NCBI RefSeq assembly: GCF_900109755.1
Contig: NZ_FOAR01000010.1
Coordinates: 62,001 to 126,000, forward strand
Reading direction: 5' to 3'
DNA length: 64,000 nucleotides
From: Pseudomonas agarici
GTDB taxonomy: Bacteria; Pseudomonadota; Gammaproteobacteria; Pseudomonadales; Pseudomonadaceae
The notes under the pieces: generated by a model
Seen by the model: the letters and a program-made list of their open reading frames with translations, nothing else
What the model was told of the DNA's origin: nothing
Database searches by the model: none
Program-made: the position numbers and the translations under genes
Shown: positions 1 to 10,037 of the stretch, piece by piece
Numbering within the stretch: the stretch's first letter is position 1
Layout: each line of letters begins with the position of its first letter

Positions 1-209
1 GGTTGGGCGACGGTAGCCTGCTGCGCATCGACCTGAATCTCAGTGCCGCTCCCGTCGATCATCGCGCCGACAGCACCGCCCGCTGGTTGTTCGAAAGTAG
101 TCAGGGCGCTACCCGACAACTGGACCACGGTTGCCTGGCGCCTTACTGCGCCCTGGTCAGCCTGAGCACCGATGAAGACTTATCGTCCCTTGATGGAGAA
201 TTCCCGTGA
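1..209 (+). CDS. treZ: Malto-oligosyltrehalose trehalohydrolase, C-terminal end (partial)
   Basis: The first 68 codons are open from the window edge and end at TGA 207-209, so only the 3' end of a gene is present. The peptide (DGSLLRIDLNLS..., then ...CALVSLSTDED) looks like the C-terminal beta-domain that closes GH13 enzymes. The identity rests mainly on order: in Pseudomonas treZ directly precedes malQ and treY. TreZ hydrolyses the maltooligosyl-trehalose made by TreY and frees trehalose in the cytoplasm. Its stop overlaps the malQ GTG start by four bases (GTGA), which implies translational coupling. The catalytic domain is outside the window, so it cannot be checked. Confidence 0.75.
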   Translation, partial: LGDGSLLRIDLNLSAAPVDHRADSTARWLFESSQGATRQLDHGCLAPYCALVSLSTDEDLSSLDGEFP

Positions 210-2287
210 GCGATACGCAGTTGGAAATGCTTGCGAGCCAAGCGGGCCTGGCCGTTGACTGGATCGATGCCAATGGTCGTCCTCAAAAGGTCCGCTCCGA
301 AGTCCTGCGCAAGGTCCTGGCCGGCCTCGGGCATCCGGCCGATGACGATGCCGCCATTGAAAGCAGCCTGTTAGAGCTGCTGCGAATCCAACAGGACAGG
401 CGCTTGCCGCCGCTGCTGACAGCAGACGTCGGCCAGGGGCTGGACCTCGCCCACTACTTCGCCCCCGACACGCCTTGTGAGATTCACCTGGAAGACGGCA
501 CACTGCTCAACCTGCGGCTGGACAACAACGCGGTGTTGCCAGGACAGGTACCGGTCGGCTACCAAAGCGTGAGTATCGAAGGTCAGCATTTCACCCTGGC
601 CGTCGCTCCCGAGACTTGCCACAGCACGGCCGCCGCCACTGGCGCCCGAACACCCCGGGCCTGGGGCCTGAGTGCCCAGCTCTACAGCTTGCGACGTCCC
701 GGCGATGGCGGCTTCGGCGACACCCTGGCCCTGGAAAACCTGGTACGGGCAGCTGGCGAGCGAGGTGCCGATGCCCTGGCCATCAGTCCGTTGCATGCGA
801 TGTTCAGTTGTGACCCGCAGCGCTACAGCCCTTATTCGCCTTCCAGCCGCCTGTTCCTCAACAGTCTGTACGCCGCGCCGGGGGCTATCCTCGGGGAGCG
901 TGCCCTGCGCATGGCCATCGACACCGCCGGGTTGACCGATGAACTGCAAGCTCTGGAACAGTTGCCGCTGATCGACTGGCCCCGTGCGGCCCGTGCCCGA
1001 CAACGACTGCTACGCGCCTTGTACGAGGGTTTCCGTCTCGGCGACCACCCCCTCGGCGCAGACTTCAATAGCTTTCGCCAGGCCGGTGGCGAAGCCCTGG
1101 AGAATCACTGTCGCTTCGAAGCGCTACAGGCCCTACGGGTTGCTCGCGGCGAAAGCAGCGACTGGCGTCACTGGCCCGAGGAATGGCGTCAGCCACGCGG
1201 CGCGGCACTGGAGCGCTTCGCTGAGGAACACGTTGAAGACATCGGCTTCTACGCTTTCAGCCAATGGCTGATCGCCCGCTGCCTGGAGCGCGCACAGGAC
1301 GCGGCCTTGGGCAGCGGCATGCGCATCGGGCTGATCGCCGACCTCGCCGTTGGCGCAGACGGCGGCGGCAGCCAGGCCTGGAGCCGGCAGGATGAACTGC
1401 TGGCCGAACTCACCGTCGGTGCACCGCCCGATATCCTCAACCGCTCGGGACAGAGCTGGGGCATTTCCGCCTTCGCCCCCGAAGGCCTGAAGCGCCATGG
1501 TTTCCGCGCGTTCATCGAAATGCTGCGGGCCAACTTCGCCCACGCCGGCGGCCTGCGCATCGACCACGTGATGGGCCTGCAACGACTTTGGCTGATTCCC
1601 CTCGGCTCGCCGGCGAGCGACGGCGCCTATCTCTATTATCCTCTGGACGATCTGCTGCGTCTGCTGACCCTGGAGTCCTCGCGACACCAGGCCATCGTCC
1701 TCGGCGAAGACCTCGGCACGGTGCCCGAGGGCCTGCGGGAAAAACTCAGTGCCCGAGCGATCCTCGGCATGCGTGTGCTGCTGTTCGAGCAGGAGCACGA
1801 CCATCGTTTCAAACCGATTCTCGACTGGCCGGACAATGCCCTGGCCACCACCAGTACCCACGACCTGCCCACCCTAAACGGCTGGTGGCATGCACGGGAC
1901 ATCGACTGGAATATCCGTCTCGGGCTGATCGACACCCCGACCGCCGATCACTGGCGCCAGACCCGCCAGCACGAACGCGAAGGCTTGCGCCGAGCCCTGA
2001 GCGCGGACCCGCAGAGCTTTCGCGACGAATCCCAAGAGACCGACCAGATGGTGGATGCCTGCATTCGTTTCCTCGGGCATACCCGTGCGCCACTGGTATT
2101 GTTGCCACTGGAAGACGCTTTCGCGGCACAAGAGCAACCGAACCTGCCGGGCACCCTCGACAGCCACCCCAACTGGCGCCGCCGCCTGCCGGGCTACAGC
2201 AACAAACTGCTGGACGATAGCGACGCGGCACGCCGCCTCGAACTGCTGGCCTGCGCCCGTCTCCAGGCCGCCGAGCGTGACCGATGA
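206..2287 (+). CDS. malQ: 4-alpha-glucanotransferase (amylomaltase)
   Basis: A 693-residue GH77 enzyme that moves glucan segments between maltodextrins and so adjusts chain length for GlgX, TreY and GlgE. The three acidic catalytic regions are visible: GGLRIDHVMGL near residue 450 (Asp nucleophile), VLGEDLGTVP near 498 (Glu acid/base) and STHDLPTLNGWW near 553. An N-terminal extension of about 140 residues before the GH77 barrel is usual for proteobacterial MalQ. The GTG start at 206 has GGAGAA at 195-200 and overlaps the treZ stop. Its own stop overlaps the treY start as ATGA at 2284-2287, so treZ, malQ and treY are read as one coupled transcript. Confidence 0.95.
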   Translation: MSDTQLEMLASQAGLAVDWIDANGRPQKVRSEVLRKVLAGLGHPADDDAAIESSLLELLRIQQDRRLPPLLTADVGQGLDLAHYFAPDTPCEIHLEDGTLLNLRLDNNAVLPGQVPVGYQSVSIEGQHFTLAVAPETCHSTAAATGARTPRAWGLSAQLYSLRRPGDGGFGDTLALENLVRAAGERGADALAISPLHAMFSCDPQRYSPYSPSSRLFLNSLYAAPGAILGERALRMAIDTAGLTDELQALEQLPLIDWPRAARARQRLLRALYEGFRLGDHPLGADFNSFRQAGGEALENHCRFEALQALRVARGESSDWRHWPEEWRQPRGAALERFAEEHVEDIGFYAFSQWLIARCLERAQDAALGSGMRIGLIADLAVGADGGGSQAWSRQDELLAELTVGAPPDILNRSGQSWGISAFAPEGLKRHGFRAFIEMLRANFAHAGGLRIDHVMGLQRLWLIPLGSPASDGAYLYYPLDDLLRLLTLESSRHQAIVLGEDLGTVPEGLREKLSARAILGMRVLLFEQEHDHRFKPILDWPDNALATTSTHDLPTLNGWWHARDIDWNIRLGLIDTPTADHWRQTRQHEREGLRRALSADPQSFRDESQETDQMVDACIRFLGHTRAPLVLLPLEDAFAAQEQPNLPGTLDSHPNWRRRLPGYSNKLLDDSDAARRLELLACARLQAAERDR

Positions 2288-5037
2288 ACAGGTTGGCGCA
2301 ACCCGCCCTGCGTGCCACATTGCGACTGCAATTGCATAAGGACTTCACGCTCGATGCCGCCGTGCCCTGGGTGCCTTATTTCGCCCGGTTGGGCATCAGC
2401 CACCTGTACGCCTCGCCGCTGCTCAGTGCCCGGTCGGGTTCGATGCATGGCTACGACGTGGTCGATCCGACCCGGATCAATCCCGAGCTGGGCGGCGAAC
2501 CGGCACTGCGACGGCTGGTGATGGCCCTGCGCGAACACGGCATGGGCCTGATCCTCGATATCGTCTCCAACCATATGGCGGTGGGCGGTGCCGACAATCC
2601 CTGGTGGCTCGACCTACTGGAATGGGGGCGATACAGCCCCTATGGCGAGTTCTTCGACATTCAGTGGCATTCGCCGGACCCATTGCTCGAAGGCCAGTTG
2701 CTGATGCCGTTTCTCGGCAGTGACTATGGCGTCGCCTTGCAGGAAGGCACCCTGCCCCTCTGTTTCGATGCCGCACGCGGCGGTTTTCGAGTGGAGCATT
2801 ATCAGCACCACTTCCCGATCTGCCCCAGGGACTATGGGCAGATTCTCGCGGATCTGCCAGGCCTGGGAGACCTCGCCGCGCGCTTCAGGGCACTCAACAC
2901 CCGCCCCGATGCTTACCATCAGGCCCGGCAATTACGCGCCGAACTGGCCAGCCGCACGGACAGCCACCCGGCGCTCCTGGCCAGCCTTGAACGCTACGAC
3001 TCCCGTGACCCCGAAGGCTTTCAGCGCCTGCACCACTTGCTGGAACATCAACACTATCGTCTCGCCAGCTGGCGCACCGCAGGCGATGACATCAATTGGC
3101 GGCGCTTCTTCGATGTCAACGAACTGGCCGGCCTGCGCGTGGAGCGCCCGGCGGTGTTCGAGGCCACTCACCAGAAAATCTTTCAACTGATCGGCGACGG
3201 CCTGGTGGACGGCCTGCGGATCGACCATATCGATGGCCTCGCCGATCCACGGGGCTATTGTCGCCGGTTGCGGCGACGGGTCGATGCGCTGGCACCCGGA
3301 CGGCACTTACCGATTTATGTCGAAAAGATCCTCGGCCCAGGCGAAAACCTGCACCGTGACTGGCGGGTCGATGGCACCACCGGCTATGAGTTCATGAATC
3401 AGTTATCACTGCTGCAACACGATCGCGCTGGAGCCGAACCCTTGGTGGAACTCTGGAGCCGTCTGAGCGAACGATCTGCCGAGTTTGCCCAGGAAACCCG
3501 CCTGGCGCGCCAACAGATGCTCAACGGCTCGCTGGCCGGCGACTTCGAAAGCGTCGCCCAGGCCCTGCTACAAGTAGCCCGCGATAACCTGATGACTCGC
3601 GACCTGACCCTGGGGGCGATCCGTCGCGCCTTGCAGGAACTGATCGTGCATTACCCGGTATACCGCACCTATATCAACGCCTGTGGCCGACCGGCCGAAG
3701 ACGAGCGGTTTTTCCAGCAAGCCCTGGCTGGCGCTCGCACCACTCTCGGCGAAGCCGATTGGCCGGTCCTCGACTGCCTGCAACGCTGGCTGGGAGGCCA
3801 GCGCTGGCGCGACCGTGCGCCAGGTCGTCAGCGCAAACGGCTCAAGCACGCCTGCGTGCGCTTTCAACAACTGACCTCGCCAACCGCCGCCAAGGCCGTG
3901 GAGGACACAGCCTTCTATCGCTCGGCGGCGCTGCTCTCACGCAACGACGTGGGCTTTTGCACCGAACAGTTCAGTGCACCCGTGGAAGATTTCCATCAGG
4001 CCAATCAACAGCGCCTGCAAGCCTTTCCCGACAACCTGCTGACCACCGCCACCCATGACCACAAGCGCGGTGAGGACAGCCGCGCACGGCTGGCCGTATT
4101 GAGTGAATGCAGCACCACCTATATCGGCTGGATCGAGCAATGGCGCGAGCAGGCGGCAACCTTGCGCGATGATCCGGCGGCCCCCTCGGCAGGCGACGAA
4201 CTGATACTTTACCAGGCCTTGCTCGGCAGTTGGCCGTTGGGCCTCGCAGCCGATGACCTGCCTGCCTTGCGCCAGTACGCCGAACGCCTGCGGCAATGGC
4301 AACGCAAGGCTTTGCGCGAGGCCAAGCTGCTGAGCAGTTGGGGCGCGCCGAACCAGGCCTATGAAAACGCCTGCCATGCATTTCTCGACACCTTGCTGCT
4401 CAAGCCCGAGGGGCAGGCATTGCGCAGTGCCATCGCGGCGGCGGCGCACTGCATCGCTCCCGCCGGTGCGCTCAACAGCCTGGCCCAATGCCTGCTACGA
4501 ATGACCGTGCCGGGGCTACCGGACCTGTACCAGGGCAATGAGTTCTGGGACTTCAGCCTGGTGGATCCAGACAACCGACGGCCCGTGGACTTCGCCGCTC
4601 GACAGGCCGCGTTGCAGGCATCGACAGACCCTGCCGCGCTGATCAGCGACTGGCGCAGCGGCTGGATCAAACAAGCGCTGATTGCCCGCACCCTGGCGCT
4701 CCGGGCCCGTCACGCCAGCCTGTTCAGCGCCGGCGACTATCAAGCGCTGCCAGTGTCCGGCGAACAGGCTGGCAAGGTGCTGGCGTTCAGTCGTGCGACC
4801 GCGACGCAAACGGCCATTGTGATCGTGCCCAGGCTGGCCCAGCCCTTATTGGCTGCCGGCGAGTGGCCGTGGGTAGCGACAGCGGTTTGGGGCGATACGC
4901 GGATCAGACTGCCGTTCACCGCACCGGTCGACAAATTAAAGGGACTTTTCTCAACCTGCACAGTCACACCCCATGGAGAACTGAGGGTCGGTGACGCACT
5001 GGGAGACTTCCCGGTCAATCTCTTTATCCACCCTTGA
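2284..5037 (+). CDS. treY: Malto-oligosyltrehalose synthase
   Basis: A 917-residue GH13 intramolecular transglucosylase that turns the reducing-end alpha-1,4 bond of a maltodextrin into the alpha,alpha-1,1 bond of trehalose; TreZ then cleaves it. Visible motifs: LILDIVSNHMAVGG near residue 98, GLRIDHIDGLADP near 311 (nucleophile Asp), VEKILGPGE near 346 and TATHDHKRGEDSRAR near 585, the last three typical of TreY. Length fits the longer proteobacterial form. The start is fixed by the ATGA overlap with malQ. It is followed after 21 bases by the DUF2934 gene. Confidence 0.95.
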   Translation: MNRLAQPALRATLRLQLHKDFTLDAAVPWVPYFARLGISHLYASPLLSARSGSMHGYDVVDPTRINPELGGEPALRRLVMALREHGMGLILDIVSNHMAVGGADNPWWLDLLEWGRYSPYGEFFDIQWHSPDPLLEGQLLMPFLGSDYGVALQEGTLPLCFDAARGGFRVEHYQHHFPICPRDYGQILADLPGLGDLAARFRALNTRPDAYHQARQLRAELASRTDSHPALLASLERYDSRDPEGFQRLHHLLEHQHYRLASWRTAGDDINWRRFFDVNELAGLRVERPAVFEATHQKIFQLIGDGLVDGLRIDHIDGLADPRGYCRRLRRRVDALAPGRHLPIYVEKILGPGENLHRDWRVDGTTGYEFMNQLSLLQHDRAGAEPLVELWSRLSERSAEFAQETRLARQQMLNGSLAGDFESVAQALLQVARDNLMTRDLTLGAIRRALQELIVHYPVYRTYINACGRPAEDERFFQQALAGARTTLGEADWPVLDCLQRWLGGQRWRDRAPGRQRKRLKHACVRFQQLTSPTAAKAVEDTAFYRSAALLSRNDVGFCTEQFSAPVEDFHQANQQRLQAFPDNLLTTATHDHKRGEDSRARLAVLSECSTTYIGWIEQWREQAATLRDDPAAPSAGDELILYQALLGSWPLGLAADDLPALRQYAERLRQWQRKALREAKLLSSWGAPNQAYENACHAFLDTLLLKPEGQALRSAIAAAAHCIAPAGALNSLAQCLLRMTVPGLPDLYQGNEFWDFSLVDPDNRRPVDFAARQAALQASTDPAALISDWRSGWIKQALIARTLALRARHASLFSAGDYQALPVSGEQAGKVLAFSRATATQTAIVIVPRLAQPLLAAGEWPWVATAVWGDTRIRLPFTAPVDKLKGLFSTCTVTPHGELRVGDALGDFPVNLFIHP

Positions 5038-5058
5038 GTTCATTTCAGGAGCATGGCG

Positions 5059-5349
5059 ATGAGTACCGACGAAAAACGCATTCGTGAATTTGCTTATCAG
5101 ATCTGGCAATCGGAGGGGCAGCCTGACGGCCAGGAAGCCCGCCACTGGGACATGGCTCGCAAGCTGGCCGAAGCCGAGGCACTGGCACCGAGCAAACCGG
5201 CAACCGCCAAAGCCAAACCGAAGACGGTTGTGACCCCCACCAAGAGCACCGCGAAACCGCCGGCCAATCCTATTGCCCCGCCTGTCGCCAAACACTTGGA
5301 GCCGGTGCCAAAGAAACCGCGAGCACCACGCAAACCGGCAGCCACTTGA
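5059..5349 (+). CDS. DUF2934 domain protein with Lys/Pro/Ala-rich tail
   Basis: A 96-residue protein. Residues 3-40 (EKRIREFAYQIWQSEG and HWDMARKLAEAE) match the short DUF2934 motif, whose work is unknown. The rest is a basic, disordered tail rich in K, P, A and T. I start at the second ATG (5059) because AGGAG at 5047-5051 is seven bases from it but only one from the ATG at 5053. DUF2934 genes recur beside trehalose/glycogen genes in pseudomonads, so a link to glucan or stress physiology is likely but unproven. Its basic tail could bind polyanions; that is inference. Confidence 0.8.
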   Translation: MSTDEKRIREFAYQIWQSEGQPDGQEARHWDMARKLAEAEALAPSKPATAKAKPKTVVTPTKSTAKPPANPIAPPVAKHLEPVPKKPRAPRKPAAT

Positions 5350-5430
5350 ACTGAACGCGCTTCGGACAGCCCGCCGACCCCGTCACGCTCGTTGGCCCGC
5401 CCCCCCTTTTGACACTCTGAGCCAAGACAC

Positions 5431-5454
5431 TGTGGGAGCAGGCTTGCCCGCGAA
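5431..5454 (+). repeat. Single REP-type palindrome
   Basis: GTGGGAGCAGGCTTGCCCGC is the familiar short extragenic palindrome of fluorescens-group pseudomonads, here as one unpaired copy between the DUF2934 gene and glgX. The inner stem is formed by GCAGGC and GCCCGC with one mismatch. Confidence 0.7.
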
Positions 5455-5510
5455 TAGGACCTAACAATCGCCGAAAGCCTGGCTCTTGGCGAAGATTGCA
5501 GGAGCATCAC

Positions 5511-7661
5511 ATGACCCAACCCAAGAAAACACCGGACACCGAAGCCTCGCGCATCCGCGAAGGCCTGCCCTTCCCACTCGGCGCTACCTGGGATGGCCTG
5601 GGGGTCAATTTCGCCCTGTTCTCCGCCCACGCCACCAAGGTCGAACTCTGTCTGTTCGACGCCAACGGCGAGGTTGAACTGGAACGCATCGAACTGCCCG
5701 AATACACCGACGAGATCTATCACGGCTACCTGCCCGACGCCCACCCAGGGCTGATCTACGGTTATCGGGTGCATGGCCCTTACGACCCGCAGAACGGCCA
5801 TCGCTTCAACCCCAACAAACTGCTGATCGACCCCTACGCCAAGCAACTGGTCGGAGAGCTCAAATGGTCTGAAGCGCTGTTCGGCTACACCATCGGCCAT
5901 CCGGACGCCGACCTCAGTTTCGACGAGCGTGACAGCGCGCCCTTCGTGCCCAAGAGTAAGGTCATCGACCCCGCCTACACCTGGGGTCGGGATCAGCGGG
6001 TCAGCGTGCCCTGGGACCGCACGATCATCTACGAAACCCATGTGCGCGGCATCAGCATGCGTCATCCCGCCGTGCCCGAGGAGGTACGCGGCACCTTTGC
6101 CGGATTGATGGTCGATGACCTGCTGGAGCATATCCGCAAGCTGGGCGTCTCGTCGGTCGAGCTGCTGCCGATTCATGCCTTCGTCAATGACCAGCACTTG
6201 CTGCACAAGGGCATGACCAACTACTGGGGCTACAACAGCATCGCTTTCTTTGCGCCCGACCCGCGCTACCTGGCCAGCGGCAAAATCGCCGAGTTCAAGG
6301 AAATGGTCGCGCACCTGCACGAAGCCGGTCTGGAACTGATTCTCGACGTAGTTTACAACCACACCGCCGAAGGCAACGAGCAAGGCCCGACACTGTCCAT
6401 GCGCGGTATCGACAACGCCTCCTACTACCGCTTGATGCCGGACGATAAGCGCTTCTACATCAACGATTCGGGCACCGGCAACACCTTGGATTTGAGCCAT
6501 CCCTGCGTACTGCAGATGGTCACCGACTCGCTACGCTATTGGGCCACGGAAATGCACGTGGATGGCTTCCGCTTCGATCTGGCGACCATTCTCGGACGCT
6601 ATCACCATGGCTTTGACGAGCGGCACAGTTTCCTCGTCGCCTGCCGTCAGGATCCGGTGTTGCGCCAGGTCAAAATGATCGCCGAACCCTGGGACTGCGG
6701 GCCGGGCGGTTATCAGGTCGGCGGTTTTCCGCCGGGCTGGGTGGAATGGAACGATCGCTTTCGCGACACTGTGCGTGCCTTCTGGAAAGGCGACGATGGC
6801 CAGCTCGCTGACTTCGCCGGACGCATGACCGCCTCCGGCGAATTGTTCAACCAGCGCGGTCGGCGCCCTTATGCCTCGGTCAACTTCATCACTGCCCACG
6901 ATGGTTTCACCTTGCACGACCTGGTGTCCTATAACGACAAGCACAACGAGGCCAACGACGAAAACAACCAGGACGGCAGCAACAACAACCTGTCCTGGAA
7001 CCATGGCGTCGAAGGCCCCACCGACGATCCGGCGATCAACACCCTGCGCCTGCGCCAGATGCGTAACTTCTTCGCCACCCTGTTGCTGGCCCAGGGCACG
7101 CCAATGATCGTCGCCGGCGACGAATTCGCCCGTACCCAGCACGGCAATAACAACGCCTATTGCCAGGACAGCGAAATCGGCTGGGTCAACTGGGACCTGG
7201 ACGACGACGGCAAGTCCCTGCTGCGCTTCGTCAAGCGCCTGATCAAGCTGCGGCTGGCCTACCCGATTCTGCGTCGGGGGCGCTTCCTGGTGGGCGACTA
7301 CAACGAGGCAATCGGCGTCAAGGACATCACCTGGCTGGCCCCGGACGGCAATGAAATGACCACCGAGCAATGGCACGACAACCATGGTCGCTGCCTGGGC
7401 ATGCTGCTCGACGGACGAGCTCAGGTTTCCGGCATCCGCCGCGCCGGGGCTGATGCCACCTTGCTGATCGCGCTCAATGCCCACCATGACGGGGTCAACT
7501 TCCGCCTGCCCGAAGTCCCTCAAGGCATGTACTGGACTTGCATGATCGATACCAACGACGCGGCGATCAAGGGCCAGGAGCGTTTCGCATTCAACAGCGA
7601 ATACACCTTGACCGGACGCTCGCTGGTGATGTTCGAATTGCAACGCGATGACGAAGACTGA
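5511..7661 (+). CDS. glgX: Glycogen debranching enzyme GlgX
   Basis: A 716-residue GH13 isoamylase-type enzyme that cleaves alpha-1,6 branches of glucan and releases short maltodextrins for MalQ, TreY and GlgE. An N-terminal CBM48/E-set domain (LGATWDGLGVNFALFS) precedes the barrel. Catalytic regions are HVDGFRFDLATILGR near residue 350 (Asp), MIAEPWDCGPGGY near 390 (Glu) and TAHDGFTLHDLVSYNDKHNE near 462 (Asp). I start at ATG 5511, with CAGGAG at 5499-5504; the frame also has TTG at 5496, but that lies within the ribosome-binding region. The gene converges on glgB. Confidence 0.95.
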   Translation: MTQPKKTPDTEASRIREGLPFPLGATWDGLGVNFALFSAHATKVELCLFDANGEVELERIELPEYTDEIYHGYLPDAHPGLIYGYRVHGPYDPQNGHRFNPNKLLIDPYAKQLVGELKWSEALFGYTIGHPDADLSFDERDSAPFVPKSKVIDPAYTWGRDQRVSVPWDRTIIYETHVRGISMRHPAVPEEVRGTFAGLMVDDLLEHIRKLGVSSVELLPIHAFVNDQHLLHKGMTNYWGYNSIAFFAPDPRYLASGKIAEFKEMVAHLHEAGLELILDVVYNHTAEGNEQGPTLSMRGIDNASYYRLMPDDKRFYINDSGTGNTLDLSHPCVLQMVTDSLRYWATEMHVDGFRFDLATILGRYHHGFDERHSFLVACRQDPVLRQVKMIAEPWDCGPGGYQVGGFPPGWVEWNDRFRDTVRAFWKGDDGQLADFAGRMTASGELFNQRGRRPYASVNFITAHDGFTLHDLVSYNDKHNEANDENNQDGSNNNLSWNHGVEGPTDDPAINTLRLRQMRNFFATLLLAQGTPMIVAGDEFARTQHGNNNAYCQDSEIGWVNWDLDDDGKSLLRFVKRLIKLRLAYPILRRGRFLVGDYNEAIGVKDITWLAPDGNEMTTEQWHDNHGRCLGMLLDGRAQVSGIRRAGADATLLIALNAHHDGVNFRLPEVPQGMYWTCMIDTNDAAIKGQERFAFNSEYTLTGRSLVMFELQRDDED

Positions 7662-7715
7662 GAAGCCTGTGAGTCGATAGCAACAGAAGTCGCATGGCGA
7701 CCACCTTGGACGAGA

Positions 7716-7764
7716 GTCGGAACGCCGTGCTGGGACGCGGCGTTCCGACAAACTCGCTCGCCAC
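7716..7764. repeat. REP-like palindrome between glgX and glgB
   Basis: A perfect 12-bp inverted repeat, GTCGGAACGCCG at 7716-7727 and CGGCGTTCCGAC at 7738-7749, is followed by AAACTCGCTCGCCAC. Read on the minus strand it begins GTGGCGAGCGAGTTTGTCGG, the same family as the element at 45912. It sits between two convergent genes and could serve as a two-way transcription stop, though it has no T-run. Confidence 0.7.
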
Positions 7765-7802
7765 CGCCCGCCGTACTCACTCAGTCGAGGCAGTGAATCG
7801 TC

Positions 7803-10037
7803 TCAGTCACGCGCCAGCGGCTGCAACATCAACACCGCCAGCGGTGGCAGGTTCAGCACCAGCGACGAGGCCTGTCCATGACTGGCGCGGTCTTCGGTGA
7901 AGGCCCCGCCACCATTGCCATAGTTGGAGCCGGCATAGATCGCCGCGTCGCTGTTGATCACCTCCTTCCACTGTCCGGCAAAGGGCACCCCAATCCGGTA
8001 GGCCTCGCGGGGTACGGGCGTGAAGTTGGCGACCACCAGCAGCGGTCGCCCTTCGCGGCTCCAGCGCAACCAGGCATAGACACTGTTGATGGCATCATCG
8101 CCGATCAACCACTGAAAGCCCTGGGGAGCATCGTCCTGGTCGTGCAGCGCCGGCTCCTCGCAATAGAGCCGGTTAAGGTCGCTCACCAGCTTCTGCACGC
8201 CCAGATGCTCAGGGTATTGCAGCAAGTACCAATCCAGTTGCTGGTCGTGATTCCACTCGCGCCACTGGCCGAACTCACAGCCCATGAACAGCAACTTCTT
8301 GCCTGGATGCGCCCACATGAAACTCAGGTAGGCTCGCAGGTTGGCAAACTTCTGCCAGCGATCGCCAGGCATTTTGTCGATCAGCGAATGCTTGCCATGG
8401 ACCACTTCGTCATGGGAAATCGGCAGGATAAAACGCTCGGACCAGGCATATACCAGGCCGAAACTCAGCTCGTTATGGTGGTGTGCGCGGTACACCGGGT
8501 CTTGCTGGATGTAATGCAGCGAGTCGTGCATCCAACCCATGTTCCACTTATGAGTGAAACCCAAGCCGCCCTGCTGGGTACCCTGGCTAACCCCCGGCCA
8601 GGCCGTTGACTCCTCGGCAATCACCAGAGCACCCGGCGCCTCCAGCGCTACCACATCATTGAGATGACGGAGAAAGTCGATGGCTTCGAGGTTCTCCCGG
8701 CCACCATGGCGATTGGGCACCCATTCCCCGGCCTTGCGCGAGTAATCGCGGTAGAGCATCGACGCCACCGCGTCCACCCGCAACCCGTCGACATGGAAAT
8801 GCTTGAGCCAGTGCAACGCCGACGCCAGCATGAAGCCATGTACCTCGGTACGCCCGAGGTTGTAGATCAGCGTATCCCAATCCTGGTGAAAGCCTTCCAG
8901 CGGGTTGCCGTACTCGTACAGCGCCGTACCGTCGAATTGCGCCAGGCCATGGCTGTCGGTGGGAAAATGCGCCGGCACCCAGTCGAGAATCACACCGATA
9001 TTGGCCTGGTGACAGGCATTGACGAAGGCGGCGAACTCCTCCGGCGGGCCATAGCGGGCACTGGGCGCGAATTGCGACAGCGGTTGATAGCCCCAGGAGC
9101 CACCGAAGGGATGCTCCATGATCGGCATCAATTCGATATGGGTGAAGCCCAATTGCCGGACATAGGGGATCAGCCGTTCAGCCAGCTCGCCCCAACGGTA
9201 CTGGCGAGACACCTCGCCCGCTTCATCGATCTCGCACTGCCAGGAGCCGGCGTGCAGTTCGTAGATTGACAGCGGTGCATTCGGCCGTTGCCGTTCGCCA
9301 CGCGCTTGCATCCATTCCTGGTCCTGCCATTCGATGTGCAGCGGCGATGCCACCTGCGAGGCGGTATCCGGCGGCAACTGGGTAGCCAGTGCCACCGGGT
9401 CGGCCTTGAGCGGCAGGATCGCCTCGGCGCCGAGTATCTCGTACTTGTAGGCCTCCCCCGGCTGCAGGCGCGGGATAAAGATCTCCCAGACCCCGCTCGA
9501 ATGACGCAGGCGCATCGGATGGCGACGACCATCCCAGATATTGAAATCGCCGACCACCGAGACCCGCCGGGCGTTCGGTGCCCAGACCGCGAAACGCACG
9601 CCGTCGATGCCTTCGACCGTCATCGGTTGGGCACCGAAACAGCCGCTCAGGTCACGATGATTGCCCTCGGCGAACAGATACAGGTCCATCTCCCCCAGCA
9701 GGGGTCCGAAACTGTAGGGATCTTCGCAGACCTGCTCGCCGCCGGCCCAGTGGATACGCAGCAAGTAGGGTTGGCGATCAGCGCACCGACCGACATACAG
9801 GCCAGGCACCGCACTGTTGTCCAGGCTAACCAGCACCCGCTCGCTGCCACGGGCCAGAACCTGGACACTCAGGGCACCCGGCAGGAACGCGCGGATGAAC
9901 TGCCCGCCAGCACCGTCATCATGGGGACCGAGAATGGCAAACGGGTCCTGGTGTTCAGCACGCACCAGGGCTTCGATATCGTGGTCGGCAGGTAATAGAC
10001 CGACTTTTATTTTACCTGGATCCTGACTTGAATTCAT
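7803..10037 (-). CDS. glgB: 1,4-alpha-glucan branching enzyme
   Basis: A 744-residue GH13 branching enzyme that adds alpha-1,6 branches to linear glucan; in this locus the substrate is the GlgE product. It has the long N-terminal region with CBM48 ([20 protein letters not shown]) and the barrel motifs [18 protein letters not shown] near residue 415 (Asp), [14 protein letters not shown] near 470 (Glu) and [15 protein letters not shown] near 535 (Asp). Its ATG overlaps the treS stop (10034-10037, TGA/ATG), so it is the third gene of glgE-treS-glgB. Confidence 0.95.
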   Translation of the reverse strand: MNSSQDPGKIKVGLLPADHDIEALVRAEHQDPFAILGPHDDGAGGQFIRAFLPGALSVQVLARGSERVLVSLDNSAVPGLYVGRCADRQPYLLRIHWAGGEQVCEDPYSFGPLLGEMDLYLFAEGNHRDLSGCFGAQPMTVEGIDGVRFAVWAPNARRVSVVGDFNIWDGRRHPMRLRHSSGVWEIFIPRLQPGEAYKYEILGAEAILPLKADPVALATQLPPDTASQVASPLHIEWQDQEWMQARGERQRPNAPLSIYELHAGSWQCEIDEAGEVSRQYRWGELAERLIPYVRQLGFTHIELMPIMEHPFGGSWGYQPLSQFAPSARYGPPEEFAAFVNACHQANIGVILDWVPAHFPTDSHGLAQFDGTALYEYGNPLEGFHQDWDTLIYNLGRTEVHGFMLASALHWLKHFHVDGLRVDAVASMLYRDYSRKAGEWVPNRHGGRENLEAIDFLRHLNDVVALEAPGALVIAEESTAWPGVSQGTQQGGLGFTHKWNMGWMHDSLHYIQQDPVYRAHHHNELSFGLVYAWSERFILPISHDEVVHGKHSLIDKMPGDRWQKFANLRAYLSFMWAHPGKKLLFMGCEFGQWREWNHDQQLDWYLLQYPEHLGVQKLVSDLNRLYCEEPALHDQDDAPQGFQWLIGDDAINSVYAWLRWSREGRPLLVVANFTPVPREAYRIGVPFAGQWKEVINSDAAIYAGSNYGNGGGAFTEDRASHGQASSLVLNLPPLAVLMLQPLARD

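Noticed and set aside
5097..6500. Long minus-strand frame inside glgX
   Set aside because: A shadow of the G+C-rich third codon positions of glgX; no start signal and no domain.
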